From assembly GCF_022179445.1 (NCBI RefSeq), contig NZ_BPQU01000028.1, forward strand, positions 1 through 64,000: 64,000 bases of DNA, written 5' to 3'. The notes under the pieces were generated by a model that was not told the origin of the DNA, did not search any database, and was given only the letters and a program-made list of their open reading frames with translations. The position numbers and the translations under genes were made by a program. Below are positions 17,251 through 26,719 of the stretch, in pieces. Origin of the DNA: Methylobacterium mesophilicum. GTDB lineage: Bacteria > Pseudomonadota > Alphaproteobacteria > Rhizobiales > Beijerinckiaceae. Every line of letters begins with the position of its first letter. Position 1 is the stretch's first letter.

Positions 17251-19065
17251 ATGGTTGAAGCCGACATCTCATGTGCCGACGTTGCTTCCCAGGTATCGGT
17301 GCGCAGCTTCCTGAACAGCCTGATGCGGGAATGGGCCGGCTGGACTCTGGCGACCGCCGAGGCGCGCGAAGACGATCCGACGCGTCCCGTGTTGCGGATT
17401 TCGCTGCCGAGCCGAGCTTCGGTGATCGAGATCGCGGTCACCCATGTCTCGTCCGTCGGCCAGCACATGTTCAGGCTGCCGTTCCGCGAACTGCGCCCCG
17501 GCGAGCCGCCCCGCATCATGGCGTTGGCGGCGTTCGCGGCAGCGGTGGCGAACGAGCCGGCCATCGTCGGACCGGCAGCACCGCAGGCCGCGCCGATTTT
17601 CCTGCGCCGCCTCTTTCAGAGCCTCGCCACCGTCGAAGACATCCTCGTCCGCGCCCCTGCACCGGGCATCTTCCTGAGCCGCGACCCGAGCTTCCGCGAG
17701 GCCGAGCGCGCGCTCCGGTTCGGCCATTCCGTGCATCCGACCCCGCGCAGCCGGGACGAGTTCACGCTGGCCGATTCCCGCGCCTTCGCGCCGGAATACG
17801 GTCGGGGCTTTCCCTTGCGCTGGTGGTCGGCCGCGCCGGAGACGGTCGTCCAGGGTTCCTCGCGGGCAACGAGCGCAGCGGACCTCTGCGCGGACCTCGC
17901 CGCTGAAGATGCCGGCTTCGATCCGACGATATTCGCCGCGAGCGGGGGGCGCGTGCTGCTGCCGGTCCATCCGTGGCAGGCGGCCCGCCTCGCGCTCGAT
18001 CCGGAGATCGACGCCCTGTTCCGCACCGGCCGCCTGCGCGACCACGGCCATGCCGGCGGGCCGTGGTACGCGACCACATCGCTGCGCACCCTCTACGCAC
18101 CGGGTGCGCGCTTCATGCTCAAGCATTCGCTGAGCCTCAGGCTCACAAATTCGCTGCGCCTCATCAAAAGCGTCGAGTGCGCGCGCGGCCTCGTCGTGGA
18201 TGGGGTGCTGAACGGGCCGGTCGGCGCCGAGATCGCCGCGCGCTGGCCGAGCTTCCACGTCCTCGGCGAGCCGGCCTATCTTGCGCTGCGTGGCGCCGAT
18301 GGGGCCGCGCTGCCGCAGACGTTCGTGGCATTGCGGGACAACCCGTTCCACGGGGCGGACGAGCGGCCGGCCGCGGTGCTGGCCGCTCTCTGCGAGATCT
18401 ATCCCGATGGGCGGGGCAGCGGGCTGGCCGACACGATCCTGCGCATCGCCGGCCGTAAGGACGCGGACGGCGATGGCCCGGTCGAGGCCGTTGCCCTGCG
18501 CTGGTTCGAGCGCTTCCTCACCGTCACGGTCGGGCCGATCCTCGAGATCCAGTGCGCGCTCGGCCTTCTGTTCGGCGCGCACCAGCAGAACCTGGTCCTC
18601 GAACTCACGGATGGCTGGCCGGTCCGGACCTTCTTCCGCGACTGCCAAGGTACGGGTTTCGTGCGTGAATTCCTTCCGGCCCTCCGCGAGGCCGCCCCTG
18701 GGCTCGACCTCGAGGCCGGGCACCTCCTGACCTCCGGGGAGGCTGCGCGGGTCATGGCCTACTACCTCGTGGTCAACAGCGTCTTCGCCGTCATCGGAGC
18801 CATCGGCATCGCCGGCCTGGCGCCGGAGGGCGCCCTCATCGGGGCCCTGCGCCGATTCGTCGAGGCGCTCGCCGGGAAGGACCTCCGGGACAAGACCTGC
18901 CTGCGCCTGCTGCTCGACGCCCCGGCCCTGGGCAGCAAGGGCAACTTCCAGATCTGCTTCCGTAACCTCAACGAGAACACCGACGTGACCGACCCTCTGG
19001 CGAGCTACGTTGACCTTCCGAACCCCCTCGCGGCTCCGTCCGCCCGCGCAGGCGCCCGGCCATGA
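17251..19065 (+). CDS. iucA: Aerobactin-type NIS synthetase, IucA-like
   Basis: ATP-dependent NRPS-independent siderophore synthetase, 604 residues. It would join citrate to the first N6-acetyl-N6-hydroxylysine. The IucA/IucC domain spans about 120-360 (LLPVHPWQAARL; MLKHSLSLRLTNSLRLIK) and the FhuF-like C-terminal domain about 400-580 (FGAHQQNLVLEL). The opening FLNSLMREW resembles E. coli IucA. ATG 17251 is preferred because AAGAGGG lies just upstream; in-frame TTG 17221 and ATG 17227 also exist. It is first of four genes in the order iucA-iucB-iucC-iucD, overlapping iucB by 4 bp. The ICE-like box upstream suggests iron repression. Confidence 0.9.
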   Translation: MVEADISCADVASQVSVRSFLNSLMREWAGWTLATAEAREDDPTRPVLRISLPSRASVIEIAVTHVSSVGQHMFRLPFRELRPGEPPRIMALAAFAAAVANEPAIVGPAAPQAAPIFLRRLFQSLATVEDILVRAPAPGIFLSRDPSFREAERALRFGHSVHPTPRSRDEFTLADSRAFAPEYGRGFPLRWWSAAPETVVQGSSRATSAADLCADLAAEDAGFDPTIFAASGGRVLLPVHPWQAARLALDPEIDALFRTGRLRDHGHAGGPWYATTSLRTLYAPGARFMLKHSLSLRLTNSLRLIKSVECARGLVVDGVLNGPVGAEIAARWPSFHVLGEPAYLALRGADGAALPQTFVALRDNPFHGADERPAAVLAALCEIYPDGRGSGLADTILRIAGRKDADGDGPVEAVALRWFERFLTVTVGPILEIQCALGLLFGAHQQNLVLELTDGWPVRTFFRDCQGTGFVREFLPALREAAPGLDLEAGHLLTSGEAARVMAYYLVVNSVFAVIGAIGIAGLAPEGALIGALRRFVEALAGKDLRDKTCLRLLLDAPALGSKGNFQICFRNLNENTDVTDPLASYVDLPNPLAAPSARAGARP

Positions 19066-20147
19066 CGGTGCGCGCCCGCATCGATGCCGCCGCCGGGACG
19101 GCGCTGGACGGCTGGACCGGGACGAGCCGCCACTGGGCCGCCACCGGCGACGATTTCGTGATCGAAAGCCTGCCGTCCGATGCCAGCAGGGTCCGGCTGA
19201 CCTTATCGCGCGGCGGCGACCCGATCGCGGAGGCCGAACTGCGCTCCGGCGCGGACGAAGCTTTCCTGGCGCTCACCGGCTCGGCCGGCCGTCATCCCGC
19301 CGACGCGCCGGTCGTGGCGGCCCTGGTCGAGGCCGCGTTCCAGCGGTGCCCGGAGGCCGGGCGGCTACGTGTCGCCGGCCTCGGCAGCGCGGCGTCCCTG
19401 CGCGCACTGGCGGCGCAGTCTGAGGGTGACCCGGCCGCGCCCGACGCGGTCGTGGAGCGCGCGCTGTTCTATCAGCTTCCCCTGCTATGGCTGGCAGCCG
19501 GAACGCGGGCCGCCTACCCGCTGATCCGCTCGCGGATCGGGCCGCAGGACCGTCTACCGCCCCTGCGACCGCCGCAGCCGAACGGCTCGTTTTACCGGCG
19601 TTGGCTGCCGCAGCTCGGCACGACCCTGTCGTTTCGCGCCATAGACCGGCGGCACGATCTCGGCCTGTTCCACGGCTGGATGAACCAGAAGCGCGTCGCC
19701 TATTACTGGGAACTCGCGCAGAGCGAGGCGGAGTTGGACCGCTACCTCGCCGACCAGGAGGACGACCCGCACCTGTTCGGGGTGATCGGCAGCTTCGACG
19801 ACGTACCGGTCGGCTATTTCGAGTTCTACTGGGCCAAGGAGGATCGGCTCGGTCCCTATTACGACGCCGAGGATTTCGACCGCGGTTGGCACGGGCTGAT
19901 CGGCAACGTCGCGCACCTGGGACGGCCGAAGACCCTCGCCTGGTTCAGGGCCATCACGCACTACCTGTTCCTGGACGAGCCCCGCACCCGGCGGATCATG
20001 GGCGAGCCGCGGGCCACGCATCGCAAGATGCTGAGCTACTGCGGGGATGCGGCCTACGAGACGCTGAAGGAGTTCGACTTCCCCCACAAGCGCGCGGCCC
20101 TGGTCTGCTGCGAGCGCGAGCGCTTCTTCCGCGAGGTTCCCTTGTGA
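19062..20147 (+). CDS. iucB: N6-hydroxylysine acetyltransferase, IucB-like
   Basis: GNAT-family acyltransferase that acetylates N6-hydroxylysine to the hydroxamate building block; 361 residues against about 315 in E. coli. The conserved core is in the C-terminal 200 residues: LFHGWMNQKRVAYYWE, FEFYWAKEDRLGPYY, ITHYLFLDEPRTRRI and the closing KEFDFPHKRAAL are all IucB/RhbD/PvdYII hallmarks. The N-terminal 160 residues are a variable adaptor domain. ATGA overlap with iucA and GTGA overlap with iucC indicate translational coupling. Confidence 0.9.
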   Translation: MTVRARIDAAAGTALDGWTGTSRHWAATGDDFVIESLPSDASRVRLTLSRGGDPIAEAELRSGADEAFLALTGSAGRHPADAPVVAALVEAAFQRCPEAGRLRVAGLGSAASLRALAAQSEGDPAAPDAVVERALFYQLPLLWLAAGTRAAYPLIRSRIGPQDRLPPLRPPQPNGSFYRRWLPQLGTTLSFRAIDRRHDLGLFHGWMNQKRVAYYWELAQSEAELDRYLADQEDDPHLFGVIGSFDDVPVGYFEFYWAKEDRLGPYYDAEDFDRGWHGLIGNVAHLGRPKTLAWFRAITHYLFLDEPRTRRIMGEPRATHRKMLSYCGDAAYETLKEFDFPHKRAALVCCERERFFREVPL

Positions 20148-22000
20148 GCGCCGGACCGTTGCCGGGCGGCGCGGCCGTGACGGCGCCGCTCTGGCTCGAT
20201 CTCAATCGTGCGCTCATCGCCAAGACGATCTCCGAACTCGCGTTCGAGGAGGCGTTCGCACCAGAGCTGGCGGACCGGACCGGTACGCAGTGGCTGCTGC
20301 GCCTTGACGGCGGGATCGCCTACCGCTTCGCGGCCGAGCGCCGGATCTGGGGCAACCTCGCGATCGATCCGTCCAGCCTGTTCCGCATCGCGGGTAACAG
20401 GGTTACCCCGGCCGGCGACGCGGCCGGGTTCCTGGTGGATGCGAGCCGTACGCTCGGGATAGAGTCCGCCACCCTCTGCGTCTATGCCGCCGAAGTGCTG
20501 AGCACGCTCACGGCCGATGCCCGCATCGCGGCGATCGGCCGGGACATGACGGGGCCGGATCTGCTCGCTCTGAGCGACCGCGTCCTGCAGGCCTATCTCG
20601 ACGGCCACCCAAAGGCCCCCGCGAGCAAGGGGCGGATCGGCTGGGGTCTGGCCGACTACGAGGCCTACGCGCCGGAATTCCAACCCGAGATCCGGTTGTT
20701 CTGGGTCGCGGCAGACCGGACAGCCTGCCGCCTCAGCCTGGAGCCCGGCCTCGCCGAGGCGGACCTCGTGGCCGACGCCCTCGACGGGCCGGAACGGGCG
20801 CGCCTAGCGCAGGCCTGCGCCGCACGCGGGGCCGATCCCGCGACCCATCTGCTCGTGCCGGTCCATCCCTGGCAGTGGGACAACAAGATCGCCCTGCATT
20901 TCGCAGGCGAGATCGCGGCCGGGCGCCTCGTCCCCCTGGGGACCTTCGGCCGCGGCTACCGGCCCCAGCAATCGCTGCGGACGCTCGCCTGCGCGGATGC
21001 GGACGGCCGCCTGGACGTGAAGCTCGCGCTCACGATCCTCAACACCTCGGCCTGGCGGGGCGTGCCGGGCAGGTACATGGAGATCGGACCGGCCTTCTCG
21101 GCTTGGCTGGCGGACAAGGTCGCGCGCGACCCGGCGCTCGCCGGCACCGTGATCCTGCGGGAACGCGCAGGCGCCTTTTATCCGCACCCCGTCTACGAGC
21201 GGATCGCGGATGCGCCGTACCAGTACCGTGAGATGCTGGGCGTGATCTGGCGGGAGGGCATCGCCGGCCGCCTCGGACCCGGCCGATCCGCTCTCATGAT
21301 GGGCGCGCTGCTGAAGGCGGATGCAGCGGGCCGCCCGCTCGTATCCAGCCTGATCGCCCGGTCCGGCCTCGCCCCGGAGGCGTGGCTGGAGCGGCTGTTC
21401 GACCACGTGGCCGTCCCACTCTACCACTTCCTCTGCCGCTACGGCGTCGGCTTCATCGCCCACGGTCAGAACGTGACGCTGATCCTGGAGGACGACGTGC
21501 CCTGCGGCGTCGCGCTGAAGGATTTCCAGGGCGACGCCGATCTGGTGGACCAGGACTTCCCCGAGGCCGCAGACCTGCCGGACGGCGTGCGCGAGACCCT
21601 TCTGCGGCGGCCGGCCGCGCACCTGCTGCAGCACCTACAGACCGGCCATTTCGCCAGTCTGCTGCGCTTCGTGTCGGATGCGCTTCTGCGCAGCGACGGC
21701 CTTCCCGAGGCCGCCTTCTACGGAGCGCTCGCGCGGGTTTTGCGCCGCTACCACGCACGGCACCCCGACCTCGCCGACCGGTTCAGCCAGTTCGAGCTGT
21801 TCGCGCCGACCGTGCCGCGGATCTGCATCAACCGCGTCCGGCTCAGCCTCGGCTACGGCGATTCCAATCTGCGACCGGTGCCGCGGCTCGGCAGTCCGCT
21901 GATCAACCCGCTCCATCGCGCGGAGGCCTCCATCCCCCGGGAGGCCGGCACCGGGCACGACGACAGGGCAGGCATACAGGCAGGAGCCCGCGCATCATGA
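20144..22000 (+). CDS. iucC: Aerobactin-type NIS synthetase, IucC-like
   Basis: Second NIS synthetase, 618 residues from GTG 20144, adding the second hydroxamate arm to the citrate intermediate. Segments shared with E. coli IucC in order: LIAKTISELAFEEAF, GHPKAPASKGRIGW, LVPVHPWQWDNKI, QQSLRTL, LTILNTSAWRGVPGRY, YQYREMLGVIWRE, LCRYGVGFIAHGQN and LKDFQGDADLV. GTG overlaps the iucB stop, and the stop overlaps the iucD ATG. A later GTG within the first 15 codons is an alternative start. Rhizobactin/schizokinen-type clusters use similar enzymes, so product identity rests on gene order. Confidence 0.9.
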   Translation: MSAGPLPGGAAVTAPLWLDLNRALIAKTISELAFEEAFAPELADRTGTQWLLRLDGGIAYRFAAERRIWGNLAIDPSSLFRIAGNRVTPAGDAAGFLVDASRTLGIESATLCVYAAEVLSTLTADARIAAIGRDMTGPDLLALSDRVLQAYLDGHPKAPASKGRIGWGLADYEAYAPEFQPEIRLFWVAADRTACRLSLEPGLAEADLVADALDGPERARLAQACAARGADPATHLLVPVHPWQWDNKIALHFAGEIAAGRLVPLGTFGRGYRPQQSLRTLACADADGRLDVKLALTILNTSAWRGVPGRYMEIGPAFSAWLADKVARDPALAGTVILRERAGAFYPHPVYERIADAPYQYREMLGVIWREGIAGRLGPGRSALMMGALLKADAAGRPLVSSLIARSGLAPEAWLERLFDHVAVPLYHFLCRYGVGFIAHGQNVTLILEDDVPCGVALKDFQGDADLVDQDFPEAADLPDGVRETLLRRPAAHLLQHLQTGHFASLLRFVSDALLRSDGLPEAAFYGALARVLRRYHARHPDLADRFSQFELFAPTVPRICINRVRLSLGYGDSNLRPVPRLGSPLINPLHRAEASIPREAGTGHDDRAGIQAGARAS

Positions 22001-23307
22001 GCGACCACCCCCTCGACCTCGCCGGCATCGGAATCGGCCCGTTCAATCTGAGCCTCGCGGCGCAGCTCGACGCGGTCGGCGACCTCGACGCACGGTTCTT
22101 CGACCGGGCGCCGGCCTTCGACTGGCACCCGGGCATGATGCTTCCGGACGTCGCGCTGCAGACCTCCTTCCTCAAGGACCTCGTCACGGCGGTGAACCCG
22201 ACGAGTCCCTGGAGCTTCCTGGCTTACCTCGTGGCGCAGAAACGCTTCTACGAGTTCCTCAATGCCGAGTTCGAGGCGGTGCCGCGCCGGGAATTCGCGC
22301 AGTACCTCGCCTGGGTCGCGGCTCGGCTGCCGAGCCTGAGCTTCGGCACCGCGATCCGTGAGGTCCGCTTCGAAGGACGCGACTTTCGCCTCGACGGCGA
22401 CCGGGGGACCGTGCGGGCGCGTAACCTGGCCCTCGGCGTCGGACTGCAGCCGAGCCTGCCCGCCTTTGCGGAGAAGCTCGACCCGCGCGACCACGTCCAC
22501 AGCTCTCAGGTCGCCTTCGCCCTCGATCGGTTCGCAGGCCGGCGGGTGGCGGTGATCGGCGGCGGGCAGAGCGGCGCCGAGATCGTGCTGAACCTGTTGA
22601 ACCGGGGATCGGACGCGCCGGCTGCCGTTACCTGGATCAGCCGTCGCCCGAATTTCCAGCCGATCGACGCAACCCCGTTCACGAACGAGCTGTTCACGCC
22701 CGGCTACGTCGAGAGCTTCCACACCCTGCCGGATGCCCGCCGCCGCTCCACGGTGGCACGCCAGAAGCTCGCCGGTGACGGCATCTCGGCCGCGACCCTG
22801 CGGGCGATCTATCGGCGCCTCTACAACCTGCGGCACCTCGCCGAGGCCCCCCTCTCCACGAGCCTGCTGCCGCACCGCACCGTGCTCGATGTCGACCGGA
22901 TCGGCGGCTACCGCCTCATCATGCGCAACGGCTTCGACGGAGGCATCGAGGTTGCGCATGCCGATTTCGTCATCCTGGCCACAGGCTACCGATACGCGCT
23001 GCCAGCCTGCCTCGATCCGCTGCGGGACCGCCTCGTCCTCGACGCGGACGGCCGGCCCGAGATCGGTTCCGACTTCGCCGCGACGTGGGACGGTCCGGCG
23101 GGCCACCGGCTCTTCGTCCTCAACGGCGGCCTCGTGAGCCACGGCATCGCGGAGCCGCAGCTCAGCCTCATGGCCTGGCGCAGCGGCGTCATCGTCAACG
23201 CCTTGGCGGGACGCACGATCTTCGAGACCAACCTGCCGTCGCCGCCCCTGGCTTGGTCGACGTCCCAGCCGAAGCAGATGTCGCACGAAGGCGAAGGCCG
23301 CCCTTAG
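21997..23307 (+). CDS. iucD: L-lysine N6-monooxygenase, IucD-like
   Basis: FAD- and NADPH-dependent N-hydroxylase starting siderophore synthesis; 436 residues (E. coli IucD 445). GIGIGPFNLSLA (residues 10-21) is the FAD Rossmann motif, WHPGMMLPDVALQTSFLKDL the substrate region, VIGGGQSGAEI the NADPH motif, and DFVILATGYRYALP the C-terminal ATGY motif. The PWSFLAYL segment and the absence of dab or decarboxylase genes favour lysine over diaminopropane as substrate. It is last in the operon; its TAG stop lies in a small repeat. Confidence 0.92.
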   Translation: MSDHPLDLAGIGIGPFNLSLAAQLDAVGDLDARFFDRAPAFDWHPGMMLPDVALQTSFLKDLVTAVNPTSPWSFLAYLVAQKRFYEFLNAEFEAVPRREFAQYLAWVAARLPSLSFGTAIREVRFEGRDFRLDGDRGTVRARNLALGVGLQPSLPAFAEKLDPRDHVHSSQVAFALDRFAGRRVAVIGGGQSGAEIVLNLLNRGSDAPAAVTWISRRPNFQPIDATPFTNELFTPGYVESFHTLPDARRRSTVARQKLAGDGISAATLRAIYRRLYNLRHLAEAPLSTSLLPHRTVLDVDRIGGYRLIMRNGFDGGIEVAHADFVILATGYRYALPACLDPLRDRLVLDADGRPEIGSDFAATWDGPAGHRLFVLNGGLVSHGIAEPQLSLMAWRSGVIVNALAGRTIFETNLPSPPLAWSTSQPKQMSHEGEGRP

Positions 23308-23613
23308 AGCCCTTCCCGCTCGCGTTGCGATCGGGGACAGCTCTTAGTCCTTGAAGCAACGCGCTCGCTCGCGCCGAACCGGGATCCCCTGCGGCAGCGA
23401 GCGCTCCAAGTTCGGATCACCGCGATCCGGTTGATCGCGCGTGACGAACGCACGCGGACGGCCTGCGCTTGGCCTTCGCCGTTCCGGGATACGGCGCAGC
23501 GGCCTCGCCGCATTGTCTGCCCGATCAGGCGCCGTCTTCGTGATATCGTACGCACCCGTCACCCGGCCGCGTCCCGCGATCCGGCACGACCGCGCCTTTT
23601 GGAAAGCATCGCC
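23308..23613. other. Intergenic region after iucD
   Basis: A 306-bp gap. Its first 40 bp form an imperfect inverted pair (TTAGAGC at 23304, GCTCTTAG near 23339) resembling the genus-typical short repeats. I see no intrinsic terminator or gene in the rest. Confidence 0.4.
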
Positions 23614-23901
23614 ATGAAGGTATCCGCCGACCTGTGCATCGTGCCGATGGGCGTCGGCCCGTCGGTCTCGCCCTACGTGCGCGAGATCAAAGCGATCATC
23701 GAGGCGAGCGGGTTGACCGCCACGATGCATCCCAACGGCACCAACATCGAAGCCGAGTTGTCTGAGGTCTGCGCCCTGGCGGAACGCTGCGAGGCCAGGC
23801 TCGCCGAACTCGGCGTCGAGCGGACCTTCTTCACGCTGATCTTCTCCACCCGCCGGGACAAGGAGCAGTCCATGGCCGACAAGCTGGCGGCCGTCTCCTG
23901 A
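23614..23901 (+). CDS. MTH1187/YkoF-type thiamine-binding protein
   Basis: A 95-residue protein of the MTH1187 (DUF77) family, a small ferredoxin-like fold that forms dimers or tetramers and binds thiamine-like ligands. Diagnostic segments are VSADLCIVPMGVGPSVSPYV, TMHPNGTNIEAEL and the closing TLIFSTRRDK. ATG 23614, with GGAAAG 9 nt upstream, is favoured over an upstream in-frame ATG that would add 61 Arg-rich residues. It is monocistronic with no thiamine genes nearby; the biological ligand here is unproven. Confidence 0.88.
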   Translation: MKVSADLCIVPMGVGPSVSPYVREIKAIIEASGLTATMHPNGTNIEAELSEVCALAERCEARLAELGVERTFFTLIFSTRRDKEQSMADKLAAVS

Positions 23902-24022
23902 CGGGGTGGATCGCTGTCCGCGGGAGTGTCTATCGGTCCGGCGGACAGCGGGCGCGTTGGATCAGGGACCGTGTCCTGAAGCGCCGCGCGGCGGTGGCAC
24001 CGTCCGCGCGGGCGCGGGCTGC

Positions 24023-24196
24023 TCAGCCGTGGCAGGCGCAGCCGGCATGCTCGCAGCCGGCGTGATCTTTATGTCCGTCGGCGCATTCATCACAGCAATA
24101 GGCCTTGCCGTCCCGCGACACCGCCTTGGTCAATGAGACCACGCACACGCAGTCCTGGCAGGCGCATTTCACCATCTCGACGTCGACGCTGGCCAT
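24023..24196 (-). CDS. Bacterial metallothionein (SmtA/BmtA-like)
   Basis: A 57-residue metal-binding protein that would sequester Zn, Cd or Cu in the cytoplasm. Ten cysteines (11, 13, 16, 18, 34, 35, 38, 48, 53, 55) and four histidines (42, 45, 50, 56) are arranged as in SmtA-type metallothioneins: VKCACQDCVC at the N-terminus, YCCDEC in the middle and a Cys/His-rich tail GCACHG. AGGAGAAG lies 6 nt before ATG 24196. It is divergent from the molybdopterin oxidoreductase with a 156-bp shared spacer. No SmtB-type repressor is adjacent. Confidence 0.9.
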   Translation of the reverse strand: MASVDVEMVKCACQDCVCVVSLTKAVSRDGKAYCCDECADGHKDHAGCEHAGCACHG

Positions 24197-24352
24197 GTTC
24201 TTCTCCTGGGACGAGTCATTCGCCGCCTCAGGGTAGCGCCGCGGGACCCGGGGCGGAAGCCGATCGGCGCCGCGGTGACGCGCCCGTGATCCGACCTGCG
24301 TCCTCGCGCGTTCCCTCCGGTCCGGACGCTGGCGTTCCGGGAGGAGGACGGC

Positions 24353-26671
24353 ATGACCGACCAGAACACCGGCGACGTACGGATCGAACCCTACGACGGC
24401 CCGGCGGGCGGCTGGGGCTCGGCGCGCTCCCTCGTGGAGATCCTGACCCGCGAGGGCGTTCCGGTCACCGGCTCGGCGATGCTGGTCAAGCAAAACAAGC
24501 CCGACGGCTTCATGTGTGTGTCGTGTGCCTGGGCGAAGCCGGCCAAGCCCCTGGCCTTCGAATATTGCGAGAACGGCGCCAAGGCGACCGCCTGGGAACA
24601 GACCCGCCGCCGGGCGACCCCGGACTTCTTTGCCGCCCACACCGTCACAGAATTGCTCGGCTGGAGCGACTACGCGCTGGAAGAGCAGGGCCGCCTTACC
24701 CATCCGATGCGCTATGATCCCAAGGCCGACCGGTACCGGCCCGTCTCGTGGGGTGAGGCCTTCGCAGAGATCGGACGGGAGCTGAAGGCCCTGCGCGAAG
24801 AGGACCCGAAATCCGCGGTGTTCTACGCCTCCGGCCGGGCTTCGCTCGAGACCAGTTACATGTGGGCGCTGCTCGCCCGGCTGTACGGCAACAACAACCT
24901 GCCCGACTCCTCCAACATGTGCCACGAGCCGACCTCGGTGGCGCTGCCGCAATCGATCGGAGCGCCGGTCGGCACGGTGCTGCTGGAGGATTTCGAGACC
25001 ACCGACCTGATCTTCTTCTTCGGCCAGAATGTCGGATCGAACGCGCCCCGGATGCTCCACCCGCTCCAGGAGGCCCGGCGCCGGGGGGCACAGATCATCA
25101 CCTTCAACCCGCTGCGCGAACGCGGGCTGGAACGCTTCACCAACCCGCAATCGCCGGTGGAGATGCTGACGCGCTCGGCGACCAAGATCTCGACGCAGTA
25201 TCACCAGGTCAAAGCCGGCGGCGACCTCGCGGCGCTCACCGGCCTGTGCAAGTCCCTGCTCGCCATGGACCGGGAGGCCACCGCATCGGGCCGTCCCGCC
25301 ATCCTCGACCACGCCTTCATCGCCGAGCACACGCACGGCTTCGCGGAGTTCGTGGCGTTCTGCGATCGGGAGGATTGGACCGCGATCGAGCGTCGCTCCG
25401 GCCTCACGCGCCCGGCCCTCGAAGCCGCGGCCGCAGCCTACGCCCGCGCCAAAGCGGTGATCGGCATCTACGGGATGGGGCTGACCCAGCACCGCAAGGG
25501 CACCGAGACGGTGCGGATGCTGGTGAACCTGCTGCTGATGCGCGGCAATATCGGTAAGCCCGGAGCCGGGATCTGCCCGGTGCGCGGCCACTCGAACGTG
25601 CAGGGCCAGCGCACGGTCGGCATCACCGAGAAGCCGGAGCTGGCGCCGCTCGACAAGCTCAAGGAGCTGTACGACTTCGAGCCGCCGCGGGAGAAGGGCC
25701 TGAACACGGTCGAGACCTGCGAGGGGATCCTGGACGGCAGCGTCCGAGCCTTCGTCAGCCTCGGCGGCAACTTCCTGCGGGCGATCCCCGATACCGGGCG
25801 GATGGAGCCCGCCTGGCGCCGGCAGCGCCTCACCGTCCAGATCTCGACCAAGCTCAACCGCTCGCACCTTGTGAACGGGGACGTGGCCTTCATCCTCCCA
25901 TGCCTCGGCCGCATCGAGGTCGACCGGCAGGCGACCGGCCCGCAGGCGGTCTCGATGGAGGATTCGACCGCGCGCTTCCACGGCTCCCGGGGCGTGGCCG
26001 ACCCGGTCGGCCCGGAGGTGCGCTCCGAGCCCTGGATCGTCGCCGAGATCGCCAAGGCCTCAGTGCCGCCGAACCCGCGGATCGACTGGGATGCGTGGGT
26101 AGCCGATTACGGCCGGGTGCGCGACGCCATCGAGGCGACCTACCCCAAGGTGTTCCACGACCTGAACGGGCAGATGTTCCGGCCGGGCGGGATCACCAAG
26201 CCGCTGGGCGCCCGGGACCGGAAGTGGGAAACCGAGACCGGAAAGGCGAACTTTTCGGTGCCGGAGGGGCTGGAGGCCGATCCGGACCTACCGAAGCATG
26301 GGCCCGACGTGCTCGACCTGATCACGCTGCGCTCGAACGACCAGTTCAACACCACGGTCTACGGGTACGACGACCGCTTCCGCGGCGTGAAGGGCACCCG
26401 CGACATCCTGTTCATGAACCGGACCGACATCGCCCGGCTCGGGCTGAAGGACGGCGGCTCCGTCGATGTCGAGGCGGTGGCCGGCGACCAGGTCGAACGG
26501 CGCGTCGGCGGCCTGCGGGTGATCGCCTACGACATCCCGCAGGGGAATTGCGGCGGCTATTATCCGGAGCTGAACGTGCTGTTGCCCCTGTGGCATCACG
26601 ACGAGCAGTCCAAGACGCCGGCCGCCAAAGCCATCACGGTGCGGGTCAGCGCGGCGATGCCGACGACCTGA
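24353..26671 (+). CDS. FdhF/YdeP-family molybdopterin oxidoreductase
   Basis: A 772-residue cytoplasmic molybdopterin-guanine-dinucleotide enzyme related to formate dehydrogenase alpha subunits. The N-terminus has only MCVSCAW (Cys55, Cys58) and Cys72, not the full four-cysteine Fe-S motif of FdhF. NMCHEPTSVAL puts Cys190-His191 where formate dehydrogenases have (Sec/Cys)-His at molybdenum. The C-terminal MGD-binding domain includes LRSNDQFNTTVYG and MNRTDIARLGL. GGGAGGAGG gives a strong start. Methylobacterium Fdh4A belongs to this family by memory, but no Fdh4B-like partner follows, so formate activity is not assured; E. coli YdeP has an acid-resistance role. Confidence 0.87.
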   Translation: MTDQNTGDVRIEPYDGPAGGWGSARSLVEILTREGVPVTGSAMLVKQNKPDGFMCVSCAWAKPAKPLAFEYCENGAKATAWEQTRRRATPDFFAAHTVTELLGWSDYALEEQGRLTHPMRYDPKADRYRPVSWGEAFAEIGRELKALREEDPKSAVFYASGRASLETSYMWALLARLYGNNNLPDSSNMCHEPTSVALPQSIGAPVGTVLLEDFETTDLIFFFGQNVGSNAPRMLHPLQEARRRGAQIITFNPLRERGLERFTNPQSPVEMLTRSATKISTQYHQVKAGGDLAALTGLCKSLLAMDREATASGRPAILDHAFIAEHTHGFAEFVAFCDREDWTAIERRSGLTRPALEAAAAAYARAKAVIGIYGMGLTQHRKGTETVRMLVNLLLMRGNIGKPGAGICPVRGHSNVQGQRTVGITEKPELAPLDKLKELYDFEPPREKGLNTVETCEGILDGSVRAFVSLGGNFLRAIPDTGRMEPAWRRQRLTVQISTKLNRSHLVNGDVAFILPCLGRIEVDRQATGPQAVSMEDSTARFHGSRGVADPVGPEVRSEPWIVAEIAKASVPPNPRIDWDAWVADYGRVRDAIEATYPKVFHDLNGQMFRPGGITKPLGARDRKWETETGKANFSVPEGLEADPDLPKHGPDVLDLITLRSNDQFNTTVYGYDDRFRGVKGTRDILFMNRTDIARLGLKDGGSVDVEAVAGDQVERRVGGLRVIAYDIPQGNCGGYYPELNVLLPLWHHDEQSKTPAAKAITVRVSAAMPTT

Positions 26672-26719
26672 GCCCGGGGGGATCTGGCGCGGCGCCGTTC
26701 TCTCCGGCAAAGAGCCGGG

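Noticed and set aside
17251..23307. Methylolanthanin or rhizobactin-type cluster
   Set aside because: No hydroxybenzoate or catechol genes and no diaminobutyrate aminotransferase or decarboxylase are present; order and proteins match aerobactin iucABCD.
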